From JANQJA01 sp040880285 (GTDB lineage: Bacteria; Pseudomonadota; Gammaproteobacteria; Pseudomonadales; Azotimanducaceae), in assembly GCA_040880285.1 (NCBI GenBank), contig JBBDIT010000007.1, forward strand, positions 1 to 64,000: 64,000 nt of DNA, written 5' to 3'. The notes under the pieces are model-generated. The model had not been told where the DNA came from and did no database searches. It worked only from the letters and a program-made list of their open reading frames with translations. Below, one piece after another: positions 53,306 to 62,215 of the stretch. The translations under genes were made by a program, and so were the position numbers. The number at the start of each line of letters is the position of its first letter. The first letter of the stretch is position 1.

Positions 53306-53816
53306 CGACAGCAGCCTCGCCGGACCTGATCGCGGCATCAATTTGACGGATCAGGCGAGCGGCAGTTTCGCGTCGCATCTCCTCTTTCAACAGGGCTTCC
53401 TCTTCGCTACTACCCACAAGGCTTTCGGCGTCGAATGTATAAGTACGTGCCAGCGTAAGCAAGGTTACCGGGATAATCATTTCACCGACCTGGTCCTCAA
53501 GTGAAAACTCAACTTCCATGGTCAGTTCATACTCGGCGACACTGATCTGGCTGGTAGTCGAGATTGGACGGCGACTAAACCTTTCTGACACCAGGTTCAA
53601 CAGGTAAGGAGCCTCGCTTCGTTCGATGATGCTGGCACCCGACTGCGCCAGAATCCCTTCGACATCTCGTCGCAATTCACCAGAGGCGTCGCCCGCCGAA
53701 ACGTGAATTCGTTCAACTGAAAAAACTTGCCCACCCGTGCCTCGCAAATGAAAGCCGCAAGCGGCAAGCGAGAGCAGCAGTGTAAGAGAAGTGAGTCTGA
53801 CTATCGGTAGGCACAT
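53289..53816 (-). CDS. lptE: LPS-assembly lipoprotein LptE
   Basis: A 175-residue lipoprotein with lipobox LAAC (Cys20) followed by GFHLRG, the LptE signature. With LptD it forms the outer-membrane LPS translocon, acting as a plug. It lies immediately after leuS and overlaps holA, the conserved rlpB position. The C-terminal tail is acidic. Confidence 0.95.
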   Translation of the reverse strand: MCLPIVRLTSLTLLLSLAACGFHLRGTGGQVFSVERIHVSAGDASGELRRDVEGILAQSGASIIERSEAPYLLNLVSERFSRRPISTTSQISVAEYELTMEVEFSLEDQVGEMIIPVTLLTLARTYTFDAESLVGSSEEEALLKEEMRRETAARLIRQIDAAIRSGEAAVDEDPA

Positions 53817-56285
53817 CTAGGAAACGACGAAGTTCACGAGTTTATTCGGGACGAAAATCACCTTCCTGATCGTTTTGTTATCAAAGTACTTGTCCACATT
53901 GTCAAGTGTCCGGGCGATACCTTCCACCTCCTCCCTGGCGGTATCCGGCGGTACCTCCATGCGCCCCCTGACCTTACCGTTAACCTGGACAACAACTTCG
54001 ACGACTGTCCGGGCCAGCGCCTCTTCGTCTACCGCGGGCCAAATAGCCTCGTCTATCGATGCACCATTGATTCGATCAAACAGGACATGACAGATATGGG
54101 GCGTAATGGGAGATAGTACCAGCACGGCAACATTGAGCGCCTCACGTTTGACCGCGTGACCCTGGGGCGAGTTATCCTCAAACTTGTGCACCTGATTCAT
54201 CAATGACATGACAGCAGATACGACCGTGTTAAACGCGATGCGCCGGCCAAAATCGTCATCCGCCTTGGCCAGCGTCTCGTGCGTGACCCTGCGCAGGTCC
54301 CTTTGTTCATCCGTCAGGTTTTGCTTATCGATTTCCGGGACATCGCCTTGTGCGAGATGCTCTTCCACGGTGTTCCACAATCGCTTCAGCCAGCGCGCCG
54401 CTGACTCGACACCATGATCCGACCATTCAAAGGATTGATCCGGTGGCGCCGCAAACATCATAGCCATTCGAATAGCATCGGCGCCATAGGTGTCCAGCAA
54501 GTGTTGCGGATCACCGGCATCTCCTGCGGACTTGGACATCTTGACCCCGTCCTTTAACACCATGCCAAGCGCAAGCAATTTCTCGAATGGTTCATCGGAA
54601 TCAACCAGTCCTTCGTCTCGCATCAATTTATGGAAAAACCGCGCATACAACAGGTGCAAAATGGCGTGTTCTTCACCTCCTACATAATGATCGACTGGGC
54701 CCCAGTAGTCTGTCCGCTCGTCCAACATCGCAGCCTCGCTCTTTGACGAGGCAAACCTTGCGTAATACCAGGATGATTCCATAAACGTGTCAAATGTATC
54801 GGTCTCCCGCACGGCATCACCGCTACACTCAGGGCAGGTTGTCTCATACCATTGCGGCATCTTCTTGAGTGGCGAACCGACGCCATCAAATTCGACGTCA
54901 GTGGGCAATAACACCGGCAGATCCTGTTCCGGTACAGCGACAGGTCCACACTTGTTGCAGTGAATGATCGGGATCGGGCAGCCCCAATAACGCTGACGTG
55001 ATATGCCCCAGTCACGAAGCCGGTAGTTTACCTGACGTTCACCGAGTCCTTTTTTCTCAAGGGCATCGGCAATTGCGTTGAAGGCACCATCAAAATCCAG
55101 GCCGTCAAATTCGCCTGAATTTACCAGTACGCCATTTTTGCTGACGTAGGCACCTCCACCAATATCACAGGGTTCATCAGAGCCCTCTACGGGTTTAACG
55201 ACCTGGGTGATCGGCAGACCATACTTGTTAGCGAATTCCCAGTCCCTCTGATCGTGTCCGGGCACTGCCATCACGGCACCAGAGCCATATTCCATCAGGA
55301 CAAAATTGGCGACCCATACCGGCACCGGCTCGCCTGTCAACGGGTGGCTAACGGTCTGACCGGTCCACATACCAAGCTTTTCCAGCTTCGCGATATCCGC
55401 TTCAGCCACCTTGACCCGATTACACTGTTCGAGAAAATCAGCCAAAGCCGCATCTGATTTGGCGGCCTGAAGCGCAAGTGGATGCTGTGGTGCCACCGCA
55501 ACATAGGTCGCGCCCATCAAGGTATCCGGTCTGGTGGTATAGACGCTGATGCCCTGGCCACCTTCCTGCGGGAAGGTCATTTCAACGCCCTCGGAGCGAC
55601 CGATCCAGTTACGCTGCATCAGTTTGATCTTTTCCGGCCAGCCATCGAGCTTGTCCAGGTAGCCAAGCAATTCTTCGGCGTAATCTGTGATTTTTACAAA
55701 CCACTGTTCCAGTTCGCGCCGTTCCACGGGTGCATCAGAACGCCAGCCACGACCATCGATGACCTGCTCGTTGGCAAGCACCGTCTGGTCAACCGGATCC
55801 CAGTTGACCCATGCCGACTTTTTATAGACCAGGCCCTTTTTGAATATACGGGTGAAAAACCACTGTTCCCAGCGATAGTATTCAGGATCACAGGTTGCAA
55901 GTTCCCGTGACCAGTCGAAAGAAAATCCCAGACGCTGCATCTGACCACGCATGGACTCGATATTCTCTCGAGTCCATTTCGCCGGTGGAATGTTACGCTT
56001 GATGGCGGCATTCTCCGCCGGCAAGCCGAAGGCATCCCAGCCGATGGGGTGCAGGACATTCTTTCCTTTGAGTCGCTGGAAGCGTGCAATCACGTCACCC
56101 AGGGTATAGGTTCGCACATGGCCCATATGCAACTGGCCGCTCGGATAGGGAAACATTGTGAGGCAGTAAAATTTTGGCCGGGTGCTATTCTCCGAGACTT
56201 CATAGGTGCATTGGTCCTGCCATTCTCGCTGGACGTCACGCTCTGCGTTCAGCAAATCAGGTTCCTGTGTAGACTGCTCTTCCAT
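53817..56285 (-). CDS. leuS: Leucyl-tRNA synthetase
   Basis: An 822-residue class I synthetase with HIGH-type HMGH (PSGQLHMGHVRTYT), an editing domain (TTRPDTLMGATYVAV, VPGHDQRDWEF), and KMSKS in GVKMSKSAGDAGDP. The usual family continuation is KMSKSKxNGVDP, so the loop after KMSKS is unusual. The length is near the lower end for bacterial LeuRS (about 860). The C-terminal anticodon-binding and tRNA-binding domains are present (VVVQVNGKVRGRM). ATG 56285 follows lnt by 44 nt. Confidence 0.97.
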   Translation of the reverse strand: MEEQSTQEPDLLNAERDVQREWQDQCTYEVSENSTRPKFYCLTMFPYPSGQLHMGHVRTYTLGDVIARFQRLKGKNVLHPIGWDAFGLPAENAAIKRNIPPAKWTRENIESMRGQMQRLGFSFDWSRELATCDPEYYRWEQWFFTRIFKKGLVYKKSAWVNWDPVDQTVLANEQVIDGRGWRSDAPVERRELEQWFVKITDYAEELLGYLDKLDGWPEKIKLMQRNWIGRSEGVEMTFPQEGGQGISVYTTRPDTLMGATYVAVAPQHPLALQAAKSDAALADFLEQCNRVKVAEADIAKLEKLGMWTGQTVSHPLTGEPVPVWVANFVLMEYGSGAVMAVPGHDQRDWEFANKYGLPITQVVKPVEGSDEPCDIGGGAYVSKNGVLVNSGEFDGLDFDGAFNAIADALEKKGLGERQVNYRLRDWGISRQRYWGCPIPIIHCNKCGPVAVPEQDLPVLLPTDVEFDGVGSPLKKMPQWYETTCPECSGDAVRETDTFDTFMESSWYYARFASSKSEAAMLDERTDYWGPVDHYVGGEEHAILHLLYARFFHKLMRDEGLVDSDEPFEKLLALGMVLKDGVKMSKSAGDAGDPQHLLDTYGADAIRMAMMFAAPPDQSFEWSDHGVESAARWLKRLWNTVEEHLAQGDVPEIDKQNLTDEQRDLRRVTHETLAKADDDFGRRIAFNTVVSAVMSLMNQVHKFEDNSPQGHAVKREALNVAVLVLSPITPHICHVLFDRINGASIDEAIWPAVDEEALARTVVEVVVQVNGKVRGRMEVPPDTAREEVEGIARTLDNVDKYFDNKTIRKVIFVPNKLVNFVVS

Positions 56286-56329
56286 CTGTGTGCCTTTTAA
56301 ATCTGCCTCAACTGCATTGAGCCCGAATT

Positions 56330-57847
56330 CTACCTGATCAGGATGGGTGATACATGCCAGAATCGAATCACCAACATCCCGCCAAGGAGCGTCAGCACCA
56401 GCACCAGCATCGGCAGGTTGCCATGGCTGGAATAGAGGGTCTGGCCCTGCATCATTTCGACGTTTCCGCGCAATACGCCTTGTTCAAATTGTGGCAGGCG
56501 GTCTTCTATCTCACCGCTTTCATTGATGATCGCCGTGATGCCGTTATTTGTACCCCGCACCAGGTACCGGCCGTTTTCGAGCGCCCTGGCCTGCGCCATC
56601 TGTAAATGCTGGAAGGGACCGATGGAGTCGCCGAACCAGGTGTCGTTACTGATGGTGATGAAAAAGTCCGGATTAGCCACCGTGCGCCGCACGATCTCAG
56701 GATAGATGACCTCATAGCAAATGGACAAAGAGGCAGAGAGGTTCCCCACTTTGATCGGTTCTTGTTCCCACGGCCCTGGCTGGTTGCGCGCCATGGGCAG
56801 GTCAAAAACGTCGATGACTCCCCGGAGCCAATCTTCCAGCGGAACATATTCCCCGAAGGGCACCAGCCTGCGCTTGATATAGCTGCCCTTTCCTCCACCC
56901 ACAGCGATCGCAGTATTGAGGAAACGACCTTCTTCACTCAGGTCAGGAATTCCCAGGATCAACGTAGAACGGGCCGTTTTACCTTGCTGGTCCAACTGGT
57001 CGATCAGCGTTGTCGCAGGGCCACGGAAAACGGTAATTGCCGCTTCCGGCCACAAGATCAAGTCCCTACCCCACTCAGCGGTTGTAAGCCCGACATAAGT
57101 GTCAATAATCGGCCCTACCATCTCACGCTTCCACTTCACGCCTTGATCAATATTGCCCTGGACGACGCTCACAGAAATCGCCTCACCAGTCGGCTCAACG
57201 TATTTGACCAGGGTAAGACTCCACCCGGCCCCTACGATCGCAAGGGTGATAAAAGACGCCGCCAAAGCCGTTGATCGGTTCACCAACAAAAGCGCCCGGC
57301 TAATCAGTGCAGCCAGCAGCACCACAATAAAACCGAGGCCGGTAATTCCAATGACGGGTATATAGCCTGAAAGCGGTGTATCCATGAAACCATAGCCAGC
57401 ATATAGCCAGGGGAAGCCTGTCAATACCCAGGTCAGTACCCACTCCCGCAAATACCAGGCACAAGCGAAGCCGAGAGTAAGCCCATAGCGTAATGGGCGA
57501 ACAAACCGCATAAACAGAAATCCGTGAAGCAAGGTCAGCAATGACCAGGCTACTACCAGCAACGCGACTAAAAACCCTGCCAGCAAGGGGGAGGCATTGC
57601 CGTGTTCGTGAACACTGACATAGATCCAGGACGCACCAACCCCATACATACCGATGGCATACCAATAGAACCGCAAACTACCCCGCATCACGGTTGCATT
57701 GGCAACGAGACAGATCAACATCACAAGGCTGACGAGGCCGAGTGGCCAGATATTAAAGGGACTTAGAGCAAAAGGTGCCAGCATTCCCGCTATCAAAGCG
57801 AGAATGTCGGGGGCCAGCCCGGGTAGCTTGATGGTTGTTCCAATCAA
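56330..57847 (-). CDS. lnt: Apolipoprotein N-acyltransferase
   Basis: A 505-residue enzyme: about seven N-terminal membrane segments then a periplasmic nitrilase domain with the Glu (LWPEAAI), Lys and Cys (SICYEVIYPE) of the catalytic triad. It adds the third acyl chain to lipoproteins after LspA, completing the pathway that also matures LptE and the lipoprotein at 38607. TTG start 57847 overlaps the corC stop by 4 nt. Confidence 0.95.
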   Translation of the reverse strand: MIGTTIKLPGLAPDILALIAGMLAPFALSPFNIWPLGLVSLVMLICLVANATVMRGSLRFYWYAIGMYGVGASWIYVSVHEHGNASPLLAGFLVALLVVAWSLLTLLHGFLFMRFVRPLRYGLTLGFACAWYLREWVLTWVLTGFPWLYAGYGFMDTPLSGYIPVIGITGLGFIVVLLAALISRALLLVNRSTALAASFITLAIVGAGWSLTLVKYVEPTGEAISVSVVQGNIDQGVKWKREMVGPIIDTYVGLTTAEWGRDLILWPEAAITVFRGPATTLIDQLDQQGKTARSTLILGIPDLSEEGRFLNTAIAVGGGKGSYIKRRLVPFGEYVPLEDWLRGVIDVFDLPMARNQPGPWEQEPIKVGNLSASLSICYEVIYPEIVRRTVANPDFFITISNDTWFGDSIGPFQHLQMAQARALENGRYLVRGTNNGITAIINESGEIEDRLPQFEQGVLRGNVEMMQGQTLYSSHGNLPMLVLVLTLLGGMLVIRFWHVSPILIR

Positions 57848-58683
57848 GGTATTTTTAGTTGCAGCAGCCTGATTCTACGATTATCGGCATTCAATACTTT
57901 GAACCGATAGCCATCGATATTGATGCGCTCATCACGTTTCGGTAGATGACCAAAATACTGCGTCACGAAACCGCCGATGGTGTCGAATTCATCTTCGTTG
58001 AAACCTGCATTGAATACTGCATTGAACTCATCAATTGGGGTCAACGCTTTTATAATGTAATTCTTCTCATCATGTTTCTTGATGAAATCGTCTTCATCGA
58101 AGTCAAATTCATCCTCGATTTCACCAACAATCTGTTCGAGCACATCTTCGATGGTTACGATGCCAGACACACCACCATACTCGTCATAGACTACCGCAAG
58201 GTGATTACGAGTACTGCGAAATTCCTGTAGCAGAACATTGAGTCTTTTACTTTCCGGTATCGGGGAACAGGGCCGAAGCAGGTCCTTCATGCTGAACTTG
58301 CTACCTGCATTGTCCTTCAGGGCCAGCGGCAAGAGGTCCTTGGCGAGCAGGATACCGACGACATCGTCCGGGTTGTCTCCGATAACAGGAAATCGGGAGT
58401 GACCGGATTCAATGATAAGCGGAAGGAATTCTTCAGGTTCCATTTCAAGCTTCACTATAGTGACTTGCGACCGCGGGATCATTATTTCCCGTACTTGCAT
58501 GTCTGCCACGGTCATGGCGCCTTCGATAATGCTCAGCGCTTCGGCATCAAGAAGGTCCCGTTGCTCTGCTGAACGCAATAGCTCCAGTAATTCGGAGCGG
58601 GAACCGGGTTCACCGGTAAAAACCTGTGACAGTCGTTCGAGCCAGGTCCGCGACTGGTCGCTACTCGAGCCTTCCTCACTCAT
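57844..58683 (-). CDS. corC: CorC/HlyC-type CBS-domain transporter-associated protein
   Basis: A 279-residue cytoplasmic protein with a CBS pair (MTVADMQVREIMIPRSQV, later VVYDEYGGVSGIVTIEDV) and a C-terminal CorC_HlyC domain (IGGFVTQYFGHLPKR). Linked to magnesium/cobalt efflux in older work. It forms the standard ybeY-corC-lnt cluster and overlaps lnt by 4 nt. Confidence 0.94.
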   Translation of the reverse strand: MSEEGSSSDQSRTWLERLSQVFTGEPGSRSELLELLRSAEQRDLLDAEALSIIEGAMTVADMQVREIMIPRSQVTIVKLEMEPEEFLPLIIESGHSRFPVIGDNPDDVVGILLAKDLLPLALKDNAGSKFSMKDLLRPCSPIPESKRLNVLLQEFRSTRNHLAVVYDEYGGVSGIVTIEDVLEQIVGEIEDEFDFDEDDFIKKHDEKNYIIKALTPIDEFNAVFNAGFNEDEFDTIGGFVTQYFGHLPKRDERINIDGYRFKVLNADNRRIRLLQLKIP

Positions 58684-58729
58684 GTTGATACCTCTCCTTA
58701 CCTAACGGACCCTTGATTAGCTCCATGGG

Positions 58730-59251
58730 TCAAACACTCTGCTCGTCGTCGCGCGACATGTAGGGGTCCGGGAATCCGAACTCAGCCATGATTTCAATTT
58801 CGACTTGTTCCATTTTCTGGGCTTGACACTCTTGTATGTGATCAAAACCCAGCAGGTGCAATGTACCATGTACAAGCATATGAGCGAGGTGAGCAGCGAG
58901 CGTCTTACCCTGGGCCCTTGCTTCCTCTTCAATGACCCTGGTGCAAATTGCCAGATCTCCCAACACTCGAACACCAGCGTCCCCTGCCACTTCCTCTTCA
59001 CAAGGAAAGGACAACACATTAGTAGGTTCGGGTTTGCCGCGATAGCGCTCATTGAGCGCGATGATCTCAGTTGCGGACATCAATCGCACCGACAGTTCGC
59101 AAGCAGGTACTGAGAGACGGTCGAGTACGCTGGCTAACCAGGCCGACAATTGGGTATCGGACGGGTAGGCAGAATTACGAGGAACCCCCCAGATGATGTC
59201 AACACGGTGCTGGTCAGGAATCCTGGCCGTCCGGTGTCTCATGGCGTTCAT
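58730..59251 (-). CDS. ybeY: Endoribonuclease YbeY
   Basis: A 173-residue metalloprotein with the catalytic HGTLHLLGFDH motif and EPTNVLSFP. YbeY processes 16S rRNA 3' ends and takes part in ribosome quality control. ATG 59251 overlaps the phoH end by 38 nt, which is long; ATG 59242 is an alternative with a smaller overlap. The order phoH-ybeY-corC-lnt is conserved. Confidence 0.93.
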   Translation of the reverse strand: MNAMRHRTARIPDQHRVDIIWGVPRNSAYPSDTQLSAWLASVLDRLSVPACELSVRLMSATEIIALNERYRGKPEPTNVLSFPCEEEVAGDAGVRVLGDLAICTRVIEEEARAQGKTLAAHLAHMLVHGTLHLLGFDHIQECQAQKMEQVEIEIMAEFGFPDPYMSRDDEQSV

Positions 59252-60197
59252 AAGCTTCTACAATACGTTGCACCAATGGGTGGCGTACTACATCCTTGGG
59301 GCTGAAATGGGTAAACGAAATTCCCTGGACATCGGTCAAGACCTGTAGCACATGACGCAGGCCGGATTTCGTCTTGGGCGGAAGGTCCACCTGGGTAATA
59401 TCACCAGTGACAACGACCGTCGATCCAAAGCCGATACGTGTCAGAAACATTTTCATTTGTTCTGTTGTAGTGTTCTGGCTTTCATCGAGAATGATAAACG
59501 AGTCATTCAAGGTGCGGCCCCGCATGTATGCCAGGGGTGCGACCTCGATAATGTTCTTTTCGATCAGTTTTTCAACCCGCTCAAAACCCAACATCTCGTA
59601 GAGCGCATCATAAAGCGGTCGCAGGTATGGATCGATTTTCTGGCTCAAGTCCCCTGGCAAAAAGCCCAACTTCTCACCGGCTTCAACTGCCGGGCGAACC
59701 AACAGGATCCGCCTGATGCGCTCCTGTTCCAGCGCCTCCACAGCGCAGGCAACGGCTAGATACGTCTTGCCGGTACCGGCGGGACCGATACCAAAATTAA
59801 TGTCATTTTCACGGATCTGGCGGACGTAACCGATCTGGTTACTCCCCCTCGGTTTGACGCTCTTCTTGCGAGTCACAATCAGGTCGTCACTGCCATCTGA
59901 TTCATGGCGCACCATCGACTCAACACCAGACTCTTGCAGGAACAGGTGCACCACATCGCTGGTCAGGTGTTTGCCGGTGCCAACTTCCTGATAGAGATGG
60001 TTCAGTAATTCTCCCGCCGCATGGATGATCGCATCGTCTCCTGTCAACTGAAAATCATTGCCACGATTCTTGATCGTGATGCCCAGTCGTTTTTCAATTT
60101 GTCGAAGGTGTGCGTCGAAAGGACCACATAACGTGGCGAGTTGAGTACTGTCATTGGGTTCCAGAATGACCTGGAGCGGTTCGGTGTTTGCGTTCAA
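59214..60197 (-). CDS. ybeZ: PhoH-like ATPase (YbeZ)
   Basis: A 327-residue PhoH-family P-loop protein with Walker A GPAGTGKTYLA, Walker B FIILDESQNTT and the RPAVEAGEKLGFLPGDL motif. It acts with YbeY in RNA metabolism. The TTG at 60197 is the likely start, since no ATG fits the family N terminus; AAGAGA precedes it. It lies between miaB and ybeY. Confidence 0.93.
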   Translation of the reverse strand: MNANTEPLQVILEPNDSTQLATLCGPFDAHLRQIEKRLGITIKNRGNDFQLTGDDAIIHAAGELLNHLYQEVGTGKHLTSDVVHLFLQESGVESMVRHESDGSDDLIVTRKKSVKPRGSNQIGYVRQIRENDINFGIGPAGTGKTYLAVACAVEALEQERIRRILLVRPAVEAGEKLGFLPGDLSQKIDPYLRPLYDALYEMLGFERVEKLIEKNIIEVAPLAYMRGRTLNDSFIILDESQNTTTEQMKMFLTRIGFGSTVVVTGDITQVDLPPKTKSGLRHVLQVLTDVQGISFTHFSPKDVVRHPLVQRIVEAYERHETPDGQDS

Positions 60198-60306
60198 TCT
60201 CTTATTTGATCATGGCTATGAGAGCCTAGCTTATACTCTCGAACCGGACAGGAAAAGTATTGATTCAAGAATGTTGATCTCGGGTGTATGGGTCCTGCAG
60301 CCCGCA

Positions 60307-61644
60307 CTATGCGGGCGCTACAAGAACTCCCCTGAGAGAATTGGGTAACGCCTCGGTAATTTTAACGGTAGCAAATTCGCCAATCAGGCAAGGATCGGCA
60401 CGAAAGTTTACAACCCGGTTATTTTCTGTACGCGCCTGCAGCTGTCCAGGATCACGCCTGGACACGCCGGTCACAAGTACACGTTGGGCGGATCCGACCA
60501 TTCTGCGGCTGATGGCCAGGGCCTGGTGGATAATTCGCTCTTGCAGAATCCGGAGTCGCTCCTTCTTGACCGACAAGGGAGTATCATCAGGCAGGTCCGC
60601 AGCAGGTGTCCCTGGCCTCGCGCTATAGATAAAACTGAATGAGTGATCGAATCCGATCTCATCGATCAGATTCATCGTCGCTTCAAAATCCTTGTCCGTT
60701 TCCCCCGGGAAACCAATGATAAAGTCAGATGACAGACTGATATCCGGGCGAATCTTGCGCAGGCGCCGTATCTTCGATTTGTACTCAAGGATTGTATGGC
60801 CCCGCTTCATTTTTGCCAGGATCCGATCGGAGCCACTTTGCACCGGTAAGTGCAAATGACTCACCAACTGTGGCACTTCCCCATAGACCTCAATCAGGCT
60901 ATCGGTAAATTCAACCGGATGTGAGGTGGTATAACGTATTCGATCAATCCCATCAATTTCAGCAATCAGACTGATCAAGTAGGCAAGGTCCGCCGTGCGA
61001 GAATCCTCACCGAGTTCGCCAAAAGGGCCCCGATAGGCATTCACATTCTGGCCCAGCAGATTGACTTCTCGCACCCCTTTTTCCGTCAGGGCCATCACCT
61101 CGGAGAGGACGTCGGGCAAAGGCCTGCTGACTTCCTCACCGCGGGTGTAAGGGACCACGCAAAACGAGCAATATTTGCTACAACCTTCCATAATCGAGAC
61201 GAATGCGCTCGGCCCCTCCACCGATGGCTCCGGCAGACGGTCAAATTTCTCAATTTCAGGAAAGGAGATGTCTACAATGGCAGGGCCGTTCCCGGACCGG
61301 GCGATGAGCTGCGGCAGTCGATGCAAGGTCTGCGGCCCGAAGATCACGTCAACATAAGGCGCCCGGTCGCTGATCGCATCGCCTTCCTGACTCGCCACAC
61401 AACCACCGACCCCGATTTTCAGATCCGGCTTCCTGGCTTTAAGATCTTTCCAGCGCCCAAGCTGGTGGAACACTTTCTCCTGGGCCTTTTCCCGAATCGA
61501 ACAGGTATTGAGCAACAGCAGATCGGCCTCTTCTTCGGAATCCGTCTGCTCGTAGCCATGAGACTCCCTCAGTAAATCCAGCATGCGCGATGAGTCATAC
61601 TCATTCATCTGGCAACCGTGGGTTTTGATGAAAACTTTGTTCAA
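60307..61644 (-). CDS. miaB: tRNA-2-methylthio-N6-dimethylallyladenosine synthase
   Basis: A 445-residue radical SAM methylthiotransferase. It has the N-terminal auxiliary cluster Cys residues (THGCQMNEYD, LLNTCSIREKA, GVGGCVA), the radical SAM CxxxCxxC in GCSKYCSFC and a C-terminal TRAM domain. It modifies A37 of tRNAs. I chose the TTG at 61644 (LNKVFIKTHGCQ), matching the usual N terminus; longer ATG starts to 61851 add non-conserved residues. Confidence 0.94.
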   Translation of the reverse strand: MNKVFIKTHGCQMNEYDSSRMLDLLRESHGYEQTDSEEEADLLLLNTCSIREKAQEKVFHQLGRWKDLKARKPDLKIGVGGCVASQEGDAISDRAPYVDVIFGPQTLHRLPQLIARSGNGPAIVDISFPEIEKFDRLPEPSVEGPSAFVSIMEGCSKYCSFCVVPYTRGEEVSRPLPDVLSEVMALTEKGVREVNLLGQNVNAYRGPFGELGEDSRTADLAYLISLIAEIDGIDRIRYTTSHPVEFTDSLIEVYGEVPQLVSHLHLPVQSGSDRILAKMKRGHTILEYKSKIRRLRKIRPDISLSSDFIIGFPGETDKDFEATMNLIDEIGFDHSFSFIYSARPGTPAADLPDDTPLSVKKERLRILQERIIHQALAISRRMVGSAQRVLVTGVSRRDPGQLQARTENNRVVNFRADPCLIGEFATVKITEALPNSLRGVLVAPA

Positions 61645-61835
61645 ATCCTGTACCCGCCACAAAAGGGCGCTTATTATAGTCACCGGATTGCTGTGACGAT
61701 AGTTTATCCCTTGAAATCCTGGTTCGACGGGGCCATATAACTCATCCAGGCTCCGGATGTCGGTTGACATCCCCTCCCTGAAGCCGAAAACTGGGGTAAT
61801 TCCCTGCAAAATGAGACATGAGGGTCCAAACACTG

Positions 61836-62165
61836 ATGGCACAGGAACCAATCTACAGAGTCATCTTCTACAATCAAGGCCAGATTTTCGAGGTCTATGC
61901 CAGGCAGATCTACCAGAGCGACCTGTACGGTTTTATCGAAATCGAGGAAATGGTTTTTGGCGAACGCACCCAGATGGTTGTTGATCCCAGTGAAGAGAAG
62001 CTGAAATCAGAATTTGAAGGTGTGACTCGCAGTTACGTCCCCATGCACGCAATCGTCCGCATTGATGAAGTCGCCAAGGAAGGGGTGGGCAAGATCATGG
62101 AGGCGAAAGGCAATAATATTGCACCTTTCCCCATGCCCGCGTTTAAACCGGGGACCAACGACTAG
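61836..62165 (+). CDS. DUF1820 family protein
   Basis: A 109-residue protein with the DUF1820 pattern: PIYRVIFYNQGQIFEVYARQ, then SDLYGFIEIEEMVFGERTQM and VVDPSEEKLKSEFEGVTRSY. A small cytoplasmic protein common in proteobacteria, function unknown. ATG 61836 is chosen; an ATG 18 nt upstream is also possible. It is divergent from miaB and precedes the acyl-CoA synthetase by 50 nt. Confidence 0.88.
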   Translation: MAQEPIYRVIFYNQGQIFEVYARQIYQSDLYGFIEIEEMVFGERTQMVVDPSEEKLKSEFEGVTRSYVPMHAIVRIDEVAKEGVGKIMEAKGNNIAPFPMPAFKPGTND

Positions 62166-62215
62166 GCGCACAAAGCACCAGCTGTAACGACAACCCAGAC
62201 GAGACACGCGAACCC

